This document shows, piece by piece, positions 7,047-15,388 of a DNA stretch of 26,756 nt. The stretch comes from UBA6115 sp964534515. Lineage in GTDB: Bacteria > Bacillota > Clostridia > Christensenellales > Aristaeellaceae. The first letter of the stretch is position 1. Every line of letters begins with the position of its first letter. The position numbers were made by a program, and so were the translations under genes. Location: contig CAZHPW010000022.1 in NCBI GenBank assembly GCA_964534515.1, positions 1-26,756 of the forward strand, written 5' to 3'. The notes under the pieces were generated by a model, which ran no database searches, was not told the origin of the DNA, and saw only the letters and a program-made list of their open reading frames with translations.

Positions 7047-8414
7047 ATGAAGAAAATTAAGCTTTTTTTCTCCTCCTTAAGCCCGGCTCAGGTCTTGGCC
7101 CTGGGGTTCATGCTTATCATTTTTGCGGGCAGTCTGCTCTTGCGTCTGCCCATCTCCGCTGAGCCCGGCGTATCCATCAACTACCTCCAGGCGCTGTTTA
7201 CCGCGACCAGCGCGGTCTGTGTAACCGGGCTGACGGTGGTGGACACGGCCACTTCCTTCTCCCTCTTTGGGGAATTGGTCATCATTGGCCTCATCCAGTT
7301 GGGCGGCCTGGGCTTCATGCTCTTTGCCACCTTTGTACTGGTGTTGGCCAAGCGCCGCATCTCGCTGAAAAACCGCATCCTGCTGCATGAAACCATGTCC
7401 ATGCCCGGGTTTTCAGGCACGGTGCGCACCTCGCTGCGCTTCATCATGATTGTGTTTGCCATTGAGGCCGTGGGCGCTGTTATCTTGGCGGCGCAGTTCA
7501 TCCCCAAACTGGGCTGGGGCCAGGGCATCTATTATGGTGTCTTCCATGCCATCAGCGCCTTTTGCAACGCCGGCTTTGACCTCTTTGGCGCGGCCGGCAG
7601 CCTGACCCAGTTTGGCCGCTCACCCGGCATCCTGTATACCATCGGCGCTTTGATTGTCTTTGGCGGCCTGGGCTTCGCGGTCATCGCGGATGTCGTCCAC
7701 CGCCGGGGGCATTTTAAGGAACTGCACCTGCATTCCAAGGTCGCCGTCATGATGACATTATCTCTTCTGGCCATTGGCTGCGTGTACATCGCCATGATGG
7801 AGTGGGACAACCCCTTGACCCTGGCGCGTGAGGGGGCCAACGCCCTTGATAAAATCAACAACGCCATGTTCCAGTCCATCACGACCAGAACGGCCGGCTA
7901 TTTCTCCTTTGTCCAGGGGGAGATGCGCGACGCCGGCAAAATTGGCAGCATCATCCTGATGTTCATCGGCGCCTCGCCCGCCTCAACCGGCGGCGGTATC
8001 AAGACGACCACCTTCTTTGTCGTCCTGGTGCTTTTACGCAGCGTGTTTTACGGCAACAGCGATGTCAACGCCTTTCACAAACGCCTGCCCCTGGTCATCG
8101 TCAGAACGGCGCTGGCCATCTTCCTCATCAATCTGGGCCTGCTGGTGGTAGGTTCCGTGCTGATGTCCTTGGCGGAGGAAGGCAAGGGCTTTGGCTTGCT
8201 GGACAACATGTTTGAACAGGCTTCCGCCCTGGCCACCGTGGGCTTAACGTCCGCCGGCACGGCTAATTACTCCGTGTTCTCTAAAATCTGGCTCATTTTA
8301 TTGATGTACTTCGGGCGTGTCGGCCCGCTCACCATGATGCTCAGTTTCCAGCGCCGCAGCGCCGGCCACACCCAGGGCGTGCGCTACGCGGAAGACAATC
8401 TCTACGTCGGTTAA
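7047..8414 (+). CDS. ktrB: KtrB/TrkH family potassium transporter subunit
   Basis: The 455-residue integral membrane protein has the fourfold M1-P-M2 repeat of K+ transporters. Filter loops are recognisable at AVCVTGLTVVDT (G61), AISAFCNAGFDLFG, SITTRTAGYFSF and LATVGLTSAGTANYS. KtrB forms a dimer that takes up K+, usually driven by Na+, and is gated by the RCK ring formed by KtrA, whose gene follows after 18 bases. No Shine-Dalgarno sequence is visible before the ATG at 7047: the preceding bases are the T-run of a terminator and GTAGAAAAAAT. The N-terminus (MKKIKLFFSSLSPAQVLALGF) is nevertheless normal for the family. No c-di-AMP riboswitch-like leader is seen, as the upstream gap is only 68 bases. 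Confidence 0.94.
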   Translation: MKKIKLFFSSLSPAQVLALGFMLIIFAGSLLLRLPISAEPGVSINYLQALFTATSAVCVTGLTVVDTATSFSLFGELVIIGLIQLGGLGFMLFATFVLVLAKRRISLKNRILLHETMSMPGFSGTVRTSLRFIMIVFAIEAVGAVILAAQFIPKLGWGQGIYYGVFHAISAFCNAGFDLFGAAGSLTQFGRSPGILYTIGALIVFGGLGFAVIADVVHRRGHFKELHLHSKVAVMMTLSLLAIGCVYIAMMEWDNPLTLAREGANALDKINNAMFQSITTRTAGYFSFVQGEMRDAGKIGSIILMFIGASPASTGGGIKTTTFFVVLVLLRSVFYGNSDVNAFHKRLPLVIVRTALAIFLINLGLLVVGSVLMSLAEEGKGFGLLDNMFEQASALATVGLTSAGTANYSVFSKIWLILLMYFGRVGPLTMMLSFQRRSAGHTQGVRYAEDNLYVG

Positions 8415-8432
8415 GACAATTTCGGAGGAAGT

Positions 8433-9098
8433 ATGGCAGACAAACACAAGAAACAATACATCGTCTTTGGCGTGGGCCGCTTTGGCTCTGCCCTGGCCAA
8501 GAAACTGGTCGAGTTAGGCAATGAGGTGCTGGCTGTTGACTCCAGCGAGGAGCGGGTGAACGCCATCAGCCCCTACGTTACAAACGCTGTTCAGGTCTCC
8601 TCCAGTGACGAGGAAACCATCCACTCCCTGGGCATCCGCAATTTTGACGCCGCCATCATCGCCATCGGGGATGATTTCCATCATTCCATCCTGACCACCC
8701 TTATGTGCCAGCAAGAAGGCGCGCCTTACATCATCGCCAAGGCGTCTGACGCCATGCACGCCAAGGTGCTTTTGAAGCTGGGCGTCAACCGCGTCATCTT
8801 CCCGGAGCGTGACATGGGGGAAAGGGTGGCCCAGTCCCTGGTCAACCCGCATGTCCTGGACCTGGTCAACTTGAAGGGCGACTCCCAGATTGTCTACATC
8901 ACCTGCCCCATGGTTTGGGAAGGCCACAGCCTCAAGGAGCTGGACATTAGAAACCGCTACCATGTCTCCGTCCTGGCCATTTACAGGGGTGAAGAAGTCT
9001 TTATGGATCTGTCCGCTGACAGCAGGTTTGTCAAGGGCGATAACCTATTGGTTCTGGGAACCAAGCCAAGCATTGAAAAGGTGGAGGATTTGACCTGA
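8433..9098 (+). CDS. ktrA: KtrA/TrkA family potassium channel regulatory subunit
   Basis: The 221-residue cytoplasmic protein has an N-terminal RCK/Rossmann domain with GxGxxG at G13, G15, G18 (VFGVGRFGSALA) and the acidic end of beta 2 in VLAVDSSEERV, which together bind ATP/ADP or NAD(H). A C-terminal TrkA_C domain (about 140-220) is where c-di-AMP binds in several Firmicutes. It forms the octameric ring that opens and closes KtrB. GGAGG precedes the ATG by seven bases. Its stop overlaps the start of the exonuclease gene (TGATG). KtrA is preferred over TrkA because it has a single RCK unit and a KtrB partner. Confidence 0.94.
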   Translation: MADKHKKQYIVFGVGRFGSALAKKLVELGNEVLAVDSSEERVNAISPYVTNAVQVSSSDEETIHSLGIRNFDAAIIAIGDDFHHSILTTLMCQQEGAPYIIAKASDAMHAKVLLKLGVNRVIFPERDMGERVAQSLVNPHVLDLVNLKGDSQIVYITCPMVWEGHSLKELDIRNRYHVSVLAIYRGEEVFMDLSADSRFVKGDNLLVLGTKPSIEKVEDLT

Positions 9099-9688
9099 TG
9101 GCCGGCAGCATTTTGGTCTTTGATACCGAAGCCACCGACTTAACCCCCGGTCAGATTTGCCAGCTCTCCTACCTATTGGACAAGGATGGCGAGGTCACCG
9201 GCCACAACTACTTCTTTTCCGTGGATGACATGTCCCCAGGCGCGCAGGAAGTTCATGGCTTCAGCATGGAGATGCTGGATGAGCTGTCCGGGCAAACCTA
9301 TTTTGAGGACATCGCGGGGGAGTTCCTGCCGGACTTCAATGAGGCGCGCCTGCTGGTCGGCCACAATGTGGAGGCCGATGTGCGCTATTTGAAGGTGGAG
9401 ATGGACAGGGCAGGGCTGAAACTCAAGAAGGTGCCCACCTTTTGCACCATGAACTACGCCTCCGGCATCATGAACATGCAGCGCAAGGTGGTTACCGGCC
9501 GCCCCAAGCCGCCCAAACTGTCCGAGCTGGCGGAGTATTACGGCATCACGCCGGAATTGGTCGCGGAGAAAACAGCGCAGTGGTTCAAGGTGGAGGACAT
9601 CAACCTGCACGACGCGCGCTATGACACCGTGATGACTTACCTTTGCTTCAAAGCCGCCATTGACAAGGGCGACCTGCGCGGCATTTAA
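9098..9688 (+). CDS. DEDDh 3'-5' exonuclease (DnaQ/RNase T-like)
   Basis: The 196-residue protein carries the exonuclease motifs of the DEDDh group: Exo I D9 and E11 (FDTEATD), Exo II D94 (HNVEADVRYL) and Exo III H171 and D176 (HDARYDT). Two-metal-ion hydrolysis of DNA or RNA from the 3' end is expected. It has no polymerase or helicase domain and is not long enough for DinG or PolC, so it is a stand-alone exonuclease of unknown substrate. The start overlaps the ktrA stop (TGATG), so it is translationally coupled to the potassium transporter genes, although no functional link is obvious. A GC-rich terminator follows at 9751. Confidence 0.88.
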   Translation: MAGSILVFDTEATDLTPGQICQLSYLLDKDGEVTGHNYFFSVDDMSPGAQEVHGFSMEMLDELSGQTYFEDIAGEFLPDFNEARLLVGHNVEADVRYLKVEMDRAGLKLKKVPTFCTMNYASGIMNMQRKVVTGRPKPPKLSELAEYYGITPELVAEKTAQWFKVEDINLHDARYDTVMTYLCFKAAIDKGDLRGI

Positions 9689-9750
9689 CCGTTGCTTGCG
9701 TACTGTTTAGCAAATTGCATGTAAATACTGTTTTAATACTTGGTTTGAAA

Positions 9751-9780
9751 CGCCTCCGCGCCGCGGGGGCGCTTCATTTT
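9751..9780 (+). terminator. Probable terminator after the ktr-exonuclease operon
   Basis: CGCCTCCGC (9751-9759) and GCGGGGGCG (9763-9771) form a 9-bp, very GC-rich stem with a three-base loop, followed by CTTCATTTT. The T-run is interrupted, so termination may be partial. Confidence 0.6.
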
Positions 9781-9788
9781 CGGCCTTC

Positions 9789-9826
9789 ATGGGGTAAAGG
9801 ATACTGCCTTCCGGCATTTGTCCCAT
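9789..9826 (+). other. Nested hairpin in the leader region of the two-component system
   Basis: In the 250-base gap 9689-9938, ATGGG (9789-9793) can pair with CCCAT (9822-9826), and TGCC (9805-9808) with GGCA (9813-9816) around TTCC. It lies upstream of the promoter at 9864, so it is not part of that leader. No function is known. The rest of the gap holds the terminator at 9751, the promoter at 9864 and nothing else that I recognise. Confidence 0.3.
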
Positions 9827-9863
9827 CCTGTTTCCGAATTATGAACTATTTATTGCGAATCGC

Positions 9864-9891
9864 TTGCATTTCTTCAGTATTTTGCTATAAT
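9864..9891 (+). promoter_or_regulatory. Promoter of the two-component operon
   Basis: A perfect extended -10, TGC-TATAAT (9883-9891), stands 16 bases after TTGCAT (9864-9869). The predicted transcription start is near 9898, about 40 bases before the response regulator start. Confidence 0.72.
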
Positions 9892-9938
9892 TAATTGAGA
9901 TAATGCCGTTCTGGCAAGCAAGGAAGGAATGATTCAAA

Positions 9939-10634
9939 TTGGCCAAGCGTATCCTGCTGGTGGATGATGAACCCATCCTGATTAAAGGCCTTAAATTTAC
10001 CCTGGAAAAAGACGGGTATGAAACGCTTGTTGCCTATGACGGCGAAGAAGCGCTGGAAGTCTTCCACAACAACCCGGTGGACCTGGTTCTCCTGGATGTG
10101 ATGCTGCCCAAACTGGACGGCATCGTGGTTTGCCAGCGCATCCGTGAAACCAGCAACGTGCCCATCATCATGCTCACCGCCAAGGGCGAGGACATGGATA
10201 AGATTCTGGGCCTGGAGTACGGCGCGGATGACTACATGACCAAACCGTTTAACATCCTTGAAGTCAAGGCGCGCATCAAGTCCATCCTGCGCCGCGCTGT
10301 GCCCAGCGGCACTGCTGAGGAAAGCAAGGTTATCAAAGTGCGCGACCTGACGGTCAACTCCGTCAACCGCTCCGTTTCCCTGGATGGCAAGGACATCCGC
10401 CTTACCGCGAAGGAGTTTGACCTCTTAAGCCTCTTCATCACCAACCGCGGCCGCGTGTTCAGCCGGGAAGAGATGCTCGACGCCGTCTGGAAGAATGATT
10501 ACGCCGGGGATGAGCGCACGGTTGATGTCCACATCCGCCGCCTGCGCGAGAAGGTTGAGAGGAACCCCACCCAGCCGGAATTCATTTTTACCAAGTGGGG
10601 AGTCGGTTATTATTTCACAGATCGTGATGACTAA
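9939..10634 (+). CDS. OmpR/PhoB-family response regulator
   Basis: The 231-residue protein has a receiver domain (about 1-120) with acidic pocket D9, D10, phosphorylation site D53 (LLLDVMLP), switch T80 and K102 (MTKPF). A C-terminal winged-helix DNA-binding domain follows (about 130-230) with EFDLLSLFITNRGRVFSREEM and RTVDVHIRRLREKV. It resembles the WalR/PhoP group. The start is a TTG at 9939; GGAAGG (9922-9927) is 11 bases upstream, a little far. A nearer ATG at 9929 is in another frame and stops after 12 codons. The kinase gene overlaps the end, so the two form a coupled pair. The target genes are unknown; the convergent envelope operon at 12152-16533 is a candidate by location only. Confidence 0.94.
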   Translation: MAKRILLVDDEPILIKGLKFTLEKDGYETLVAYDGEEALEVFHNNPVDLVLLDVMLPKLDGIVVCQRIRETSNVPIIMLTAKGEDMDKILGLEYGADDYMTKPFNILEVKARIKSILRRAVPSGTAEESKVIKVRDLTVNSVNRSVSLDGKDIRLTAKEFDLLSLFITNRGRVFSREEMLDAVWKNDYAGDERTVDVHIRRLREKVERNPTQPEFIFTKWGVGYYFTDRDD

Positions 10635-12087
10635 ACGCCCTTTCGCCAGCATCAGATGGAAAGTCATGCTGGCTTTTTTTTTCATTATCGGGCTATCCTT
10701 CCTTTTGATGGCCAGTACCCTCATCAACATGCTGGGGGACTATCTTTTTGATGTCCGCATCCAGGGCGATCGGGCCGGCCTTGAAAAATGGGCGGTTCAG
10801 GCGGCGGATGAGCTGAGTTTAAAAAACGCCTCCGGCATTGACGAGATTGTCCGCCAGGCCGGGGCGGAATTGGGCGGCCGTGTCCTGCTGTTAGACAAGG
10901 ATGGCAAGGTCCAGTATGACTCCTTCCAGGAGGCGATGGGCCGCAGGCTGCATTATCCGGAGGTCATCAACATCCTTGTTTCCGGTCAGACCAGCGATTA
11001 TGGCGTGCATTCCCTGTCCTCTGGCGAAACGGTCAACCGCTTAAACCTCCTGGGCTTTACGCCGCGGGATGAGTGGGTCAGCTACTCCACCGCCAGTGTC
11101 GTCCAGTCCTCCCATGTCATCGGCGTTATCTTGCTGGTGTCCTCCGTCAGGGAGATGATGCAGTCCCTTTTAAGCCTTCAAAACAATATGATTTTCCTCT
11201 TCGTCGGCGTCGCCCTGGCCGCGGTCATCGCCGGCATGATTTTTTCCCGTGTCCTGACCCAACCCATCAGCGATATGACCCGGGTTATCAAGAGCATGTC
11301 CCAGGGCGATTTGGGCGTTCGCGTCCAGGTCAAGGGCAGCGGCGAAATCAGGCAGTTGGCGGTCGCCTTCAACTCCATGTCCGACCAGTTGGAATCCTTG
11401 AACCAAACGCGCAACCAGTTTGTCTCAAACGCCTCCCATGAGCTCAAGACCCCGCTGGCTACCATGAAAATCATGATTGAAAGCCTGATTTACCAGCCGG
11501 ATATGGACAATGATTTAAGGACGGAGTTCTTAAACGACGTCAACCAGGAAATCAATCGCTTGAGCTCCATCGTGTCAGACCTTTTGACCCTGGTGCACGC
11601 CGATTCCCGCACCACCAGGCTCAACCGCGAGCGCATGAGCCTGGCCGAGGTGGTCAAAGACACCCAGCACCGTTTGACCCCCATCGCCGAGCAGAACAAA
11701 CAGGAGATTATCCTCAACATCCAGGACAGCAGCGACATGTACGCCGACAAGGCCAAATTGCAGCAGGTGGTTTATAACCTGGTTGAGAACGCGGTCAAGT
11801 ACACCCCGGCTGGCGGCTGGGTCAAGGTGGGCCTGCAGCGCGTAGGCCGCGACGCTGTCCTCACCGTGTCCGACTCCGGCCCCGGCATCCCCAAGGAAAG
11901 CCTGCCCCATGTGTTTGAGCGCTTCTACCGCGTGGACAAGGCCAGGGGCAGGGGAACGGGCGGCACCGGCCTGGGCCTGTCCATTGTGCAGCAGTATGTC
12001 AACCTGCACGGCGGCAATGTCCGGGTAGAAAGCCCGGAAGGCCAGGGCGCCATCTTCACCGTGGAGCTGCCGCTGAACAAGGGCTAA
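10627..12087 (+). CDS. Membrane sensor histidine kinase
   Basis: The 486-residue kinase has a membrane helix at about 13-33, an extracellular sensor region (about 36-187) and a second helix (188-208). HAMP (about 209-262) and HisKA follow, with the phospho-accepting H271 in SNASHELKTP. The HATPase domain carries an N box (NLVENAVKYTP), G1 (DSGPGIP), F box (FERFYRVD) and G2 (GTGLGLSI). It belongs to the WalK/PhoR-like class; no PAS domain is evident between HAMP and HisKA. The ATG at 10627 overlaps the last codons of the response regulator; no separate ribosome binding site is obvious, consistent with coupling. GTG 10624 is one codon earlier and equally possible. Much longer in-frame starts would lie inside the regulator gene and are rejected. 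Confidence 0.94.
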   Translation: MTKRPFASIRWKVMLAFFFIIGLSFLLMASTLINMLGDYLFDVRIQGDRAGLEKWAVQAADELSLKNASGIDEIVRQAGAELGGRVLLLDKDGKVQYDSFQEAMGRRLHYPEVINILVSGQTSDYGVHSLSSGETVNRLNLLGFTPRDEWVSYSTASVVQSSHVIGVILLVSSVREMMQSLLSLQNNMIFLFVGVALAAVIAGMIFSRVLTQPISDMTRVIKSMSQGDLGVRVQVKGSGEIRQLAVAFNSMSDQLESLNQTRNQFVSNASHELKTPLATMKIMIESLIYQPDMDNDLRTEFLNDVNQEINRLSSIVSDLLTLVHADSRTTRLNRERMSLAEVVKDTQHRLTPIAEQNKQEIILNIQDSSDMYADKAKLQQVVYNLVENAVKYTPAGGWVKVGLQRVGRDAVLTVSDSGPGIPKESLPHVFERFYRVDKARGRGTGGTGLGLSIVQQYVNLHGGNVRVESPEGQGAIFTVELPLNKG

Positions 12088-12102
12088 TCTTCATCAAAAT
12101 CA

Positions 12103-12138
12103 AAAACCAGGCAGGGCAGTTGCGCCTTGCCTGGTTTT
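12103..12138. terminator. Bidirectional terminator between convergent operons
   Basis: AAAACCAGGCAGGGC (12103-12117) and GCCTTGCCTGGTTTT (12124-12138) form a 15-bp stem (one G-T pair) with a six-base loop and T-runs on both strands. It serves the kinase gene on + and the GerMN lipoprotein gene on -. Confidence 0.92.
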
Positions 12139-12151
12139 GCGTTTGGTATTC

Positions 12152-13699
12152 CTAATTGCCCTTGGTCAAGATGCCCTCATTGCGCAGGAAGATGCCGGCC
12201 AAATCGATGTCGTTCACGAACATCCCTTCCTGCGTGCCGTCCATGAAGAAGCACACTTGGCGGGTGCCCTGCATGCGGGTTAGGGTATTGACCATGGCGT
12301 ACACCATGTCCAGCTCCTGCTGCTCATCATAGGAGGATGTCAGGCTGCGCAGGTTGCCTGAGAAATGGACCAGCGCGGTGTCATCCTTGCGCGTGATGCC
12401 CAGCAGGTCGGCGTCCTTGAGTTCAGGCGGCAAAACGGGGCTTAAGCCGTTTTGGCTGTCCGTGCTCTGCGGGCCTTGGACCAACTGGTTCATCAGGTAG
12501 CGGGGGTTGCTTGCCTGGTAGTAGGGGATGGGGCGCTTAGTCTCGCTCAGCCCGCCCTGGGCGGAGCGGAAGTAGAGGGAGCAGTGATTGAGCAGAAAGC
12601 GCTCAAACTGCGCCCGCTGCATCACGCCGTTTTCAAAGATGATTTCTTCACCCGCTCCCTCATACAGCCCGGCCGGCACAACAGCCTGCACCGCCTCATT
12701 GCCGATGGTCACGCTCACGCCCGAGGTATAGGGCAAAAAGGTGGTCAGCGTATAGGTCAGGGAGGCCATCATGACCGAGCGGGGGATGGCGGCCGCTATC
12801 AGCGCTTCATTCATGCTTTCATGAAAGCGCAGGTTCACAATCCGTCCGGTGGACCCGGCGGACTCGATGATGGTAGGTGGCTCGGCCAAAAGGACGCTCA
12901 GGTTGGGCACGCTCAAGGCGTTTGGCAGGTTGTCCGGTTGTACGGACAGGGCCTCCAGCACACTTTGCGCCAGTTGGCTTAAGGTCTTGTCCTTGGCGGT
13001 GATAAGCCTTGACTGGGCCAGGATGCCTCGCCCCGCGCTCACTGGGTAATACAGCGTCGCCACGGCGGAATAAGGACCTGATTGGGTGGTGGAGGCGCGC
13101 CCCGCGGTCTCCCAAAGGGCATTGATATCGCCGTCCTCGGTTCTGGTCAGCGCCCCCAAGGGCAGGGTGGCGGCGGTGTCCTGGCCGGGGTGGCGGTTGT
13201 TAATGAGCAGGTTGACGTATTGGATATCGCCCCATTGGGTCAGGGTGTTGGTGATGGCTCGGGATACCAGGTAGCGCTCCTGGTTGGACAGGGACAGGGC
13301 GCTGGGCGCCAGGTTGACGGTCGCGGTATCACCGGAAATTTCAATGCTGCTGCCCGGGTTTAAGCTCAGTTGCGCCTGCGTGGTCAGGGGCTTAACCTGG
13401 GTGGTGCCCGGGAAGGTAAACAAGCGCCTGACGGCGTACTCGCCCGGGTGGCGGGTGTTGGACAGCAGGATGCGCTCAGACACATACTCCAGCCGCCCTG
13501 TCGCGGCGCCCGGCAGGCTCAAGAGCACGCTTTCCGCCAGGCTCTCGCCCGTATCACCCACCGGTGCCGTAAAGGCGGCGCTTACCGGCGGCAGTGTGCT
13601 GCGTCCCGTTTCGCGGATGGGCACGGAGGCCGTGCACCCGGATAGGAGCATGAGGGCCAGCGCCAGCGCGGCAAGTTTCAATAAATGTGTGTTTTTCAT
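12152..13699 (-). CDS. GerMN-domain lipoprotein
   Basis: The 515-residue exported protein has a lipoprotein signal peptide whose lipobox LLSGC places the lipidated cysteine at C22. Two GerMN-like (sporulation/spore germination) domains are suggested at about 50-170 and 385-505. Both have the pattern of a beta strand with a D-x-A/T-x-V/L segment (GDTATVNL; DDTALVHF), then a helix pair (LVSRAITNTLTQ; MVYAMVNTLTRM) and a closing strand with VNLLINN or VCFFMDG. The middle region (about 200-380) has no fold that I recognise. GerM of Bacillus acts in spore envelope assembly and germination, and GerMN proteins also appear beside envelope amidases. The gene ends in TAG and the two-way terminator follows directly. 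It overlaps the preceding gene by four bases (ATGA). This is the last gene of the four-gene minus-strand operon. Confidence 0.85.
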   Translation of the reverse strand: MKNTHLLKLAALALALMLLSGCTASVPIRETGRSTLPPVSAAFTAPVGDTGESLAESVLLSLPGAATGRLEYVSERILLSNTRHPGEYAVRRLFTFPGTTQVKPLTTQAQLSLNPGSSIEISGDTATVNLAPSALSLSNQERYLVSRAITNTLTQWGDIQYVNLLINNRHPGQDTAATLPLGALTRTEDGDINALWETAGRASTTQSGPYSAVATLYYPVSAGRGILAQSRLITAKDKTLSQLAQSVLEALSVQPDNLPNALSVPNLSVLLAEPPTIIESAGSTGRIVNLRFHESMNEALIAAAIPRSVMMASLTYTLTTFLPYTSGVSVTIGNEAVQAVVPAGLYEGAGEEIIFENGVMQRAQFERFLLNHCSLYFRSAQGGLSETKRPIPYYQASNPRYLMNQLVQGPQSTDSQNGLSPVLPPELKDADLLGITRKDDTALVHFSGNLRSLTSSYDEQQELDMVYAMVNTLTRMQGTRQVCFFMDGTQEGMFVNDIDLAGIFLRNEGILTKGN

Positions 13700-14634
13700 C
13701 GTTGTCCTGCCTGGGTGAGGGAGAGGAGGGAGGCAAAGCTCATCAGCCAGGCGTTGTTCTGCCGCAGCAGTTTCACGGTCTGGTCGCTGAGGATGACGCT
13801 CATCCCGTCTTTGGTTTTCATCTCAAGGGTCACTTGAGTCAGGGCATAAGTCATGTCCGGGGCCAGGGTGCCGGGGCTTGCGGTATAGGACAGCAGCACC
13901 GGCAGGTTCTTCACATCCAGGTCATTGGCTGTCTTGGGCTTCTCACCCGGCATCAGCGCCAGGCGGCTGATGAGGCCGTCCCAGTCCTGGGTTTGCCAGC
14001 GACGTAATATCAGTTCCGCGGCCTTGCCGGGCGTGATGATGTCGCCTTCCTGCCGTTTGCTTGGCGGGGGGATTTGGTCGTTGTCCTCCAGGAAGTACCG
14101 CTGGCTTAAGCGCATGGACGCGTCCACCGCCGCCTGGTCAAAAATGAGCACCTGCACCTTCTGGTAGCGCCCGGTTTCTGTCAAGGTGTTGGCCAGGGCG
14201 GACAGCGACAGCCTGCGCCTTAAGACAGCGTCTTCCCTCTGCGCGCTGCCCTCATTGGGCATGGCGCTTTGGAATTCCTTGGACAGGGTGACAAACAGGG
14301 TGTCACCCTCGGTCAGCACGCTGATAACCTCTGTCCCCTCAGGGATGAGGGCCTCACCGGCGCTGCCGGCAGGCGCGGGGCCGTCAATCAAGGCCCGTAC
14401 CAGGGCTTTCTCCGGGCTTTCGGTGTGCTCCACCTGGATGGTGCGCGTCTCCTGCACCAGGTAGGGGCTGTCCTGATAGCGGAAATAAAGCACCGCTTCT
14501 GTTGAGGTCTTGTTGCCTGGCTCCTCATAGGTCAACAGCCCGCTGGCTGATGCGCCCGGTATCAGACACAAAAAAAGGAAGCCCATCAAAATGAGGGGCA
14601 TACCCAGGCGTTTTATCAGTCGTTTACTTGTCAT
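13696..14634 (-). CDS. Secreted GerMN-domain protein
   Basis: The 312-residue protein starts at ATG 14634, giving a clear signal peptide (MTSKRLIKRL, hydrophobic core, ASA-S near residue 30). The frame stays open to 14739, but those extra 35 residues lie wholly within the preceding gene and would hide the signal peptide. A GerMN domain spans about 45-168 (EAVLYFRYQD..., EVISVLTEGDTLFVTLSKEF, ALANTLTETGRYQKVQVLIFD). The C-terminal part (about 195-312) has a helix followed by strands (AAELILRRWQTQDWDGLISRL, MTYALTQVTLEMKTKDG, AWLMSF), which looks NTF2-like. There is no lipobox, so it is either cleaved and released or kept as a signal anchor. It overlaps the DUF6062 gene by 11 bases and the lipoprotein gene by four. 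Confidence 0.83.
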   Translation of the reverse strand: MTSKRLIKRLGMPLILMGFLFLCLIPGASASGLLTYEEPGNKTSTEAVLYFRYQDSPYLVQETRTIQVEHTESPEKALVRALIDGPAPAGSAGEALIPEGTEVISVLTEGDTLFVTLSKEFQSAMPNEGSAQREDAVLRRRLSLSALANTLTETGRYQKVQVLIFDQAAVDASMRLSQRYFLEDNDQIPPPSKRQEGDIITPGKAAELILRRWQTQDWDGLISRLALMPGEKPKTANDLDVKNLPVLLSYTASPGTLAPDMTYALTQVTLEMKTKDGMSVILSDQTVKLLRQNNAWLMSFASLLSLTQAGQR

Positions 14635-15388
14635 CTTGCAAAGGCTCGCTGCCAAGGCACCAGCCGCGCAGCTTGTTGACCGTCCGCTCCAACGCGTCCT
14701 TTGAGTCGCCCCAGGGCTTTTGCGCGTTCCTGTAGTCAAACTTCAGGGTGAACCATTCAAGCTCATCTTCCAGGCGTTTGAGGTTTTCGCTCAGCAGCCG
14801 GGACGCCTCCTTGCGGAAAGCGGCTAATTGCTCACCGGAGAGCAGCTCATTCGCCATGTCCATCACCAGCGCCGTGTCCGGCACACAAAGCCCCTTGGAG
14901 GCGGCAAAGGCCTGTTTAAACGCGCTGTCCGTCTTCCACAGGTGAATCAGGCTGGCGGCCTGGCGTTTGCTCTGCTGGTCCATTTCCTCGCACAAAATGC
15001 AGGTGCCGAAAAAGGGCTCCAGGTTGTTTTGACCAGGCTCGCCTTTGTTGCCCTTGAGCAGTTTGGACAGCGCGCTGCCTGAAGCGGGCTTGCCCTTGCT
15101 TTCGCCCAGCGCCTTGTCAATCCTGGGCCTGATGGTCTGCAGGTGGGACAGCATCATGAGGCCGTGCCCCAGGCGGTTGCCGCCCGAGGTCTGGAACATC
15201 ATCGCCTGATGGCTGGCACAAAAGCCTTTGTCGTTCACCTTGACCCGGCTGTCCGGGGACATCACGGACGCGCCCAGGCTGCGCTCAACCAAGAGGCGCT
15301 CGGTCTTTCTTCTCAGCGCGCATAGGGGGCATTCGGTTTCCGCCTTTACGGCATCCCAGATTGGGATGGTATCAATGTGGTATTTCAT
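14624..15388 (-). CDS. DUF6062 family protein with two CxxC motifs
   Basis: The 254-residue soluble, mostly helical protein begins MKYHIDTIPIWDAVKAETECPLC, the signature of the DUF6062 family of Clostridia, whose function is unknown. One CPLC motif lies near residue 20. A CILC motif near residue 130 and single cysteines (GFCASHQ, KGLCVP) could form metal or disulfide sites. No signal peptide or membrane helix is visible, although its operon partners are exported or membrane proteins. The CPLC plus FCASHQ arrangement, with C and H spaced through the N-terminal third, is reminiscent of a zinc-binding module. The start ATG overlaps the previous gene's stop (ATGA), and the end overlaps the next start by 11 bases. 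Confidence 0.78.
   Translation of the reverse strand: MKYHIDTIPIWDAVKAETECPLCALRRKTERLLVERSLGASVMSPDSRVKVNDKGFCASHQAMMFQTSGGNRLGHGLMMLSHLQTIRPRIDKALGESKGKPASGSALSKLLKGNKGEPGQNNLEPFFGTCILCEEMDQQSKRQAASLIHLWKTDSAFKQAFAASKGLCVPDTALVMDMANELLSGEQLAAFRKEASRLLSENLKRLEDELEWFTLKFDYRNAQKPWGDSKDALERTVNKLRGWCLGSEPLQDDK

Noticed and set aside
9929..9967. ATG near the response regulator ribosome binding site
   Set aside because: It is out of frame with the regulator and stops after 12 codons. The TTG at 9939 gives the conserved N-terminus KRILLVDDEP.
10495..10626. Longer in-frame start for the histidine kinase
   Set aside because: The extra 44 residues overlap the response regulator gene and are not kinase-like; the membrane helix begins right after the ATG at 10627.
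14635..14739. Longer start for the secreted GerMN protein
   Set aside because: The added residues lie inside the DUF6062 gene and would bury a clear signal peptide that begins at ATG 14634.
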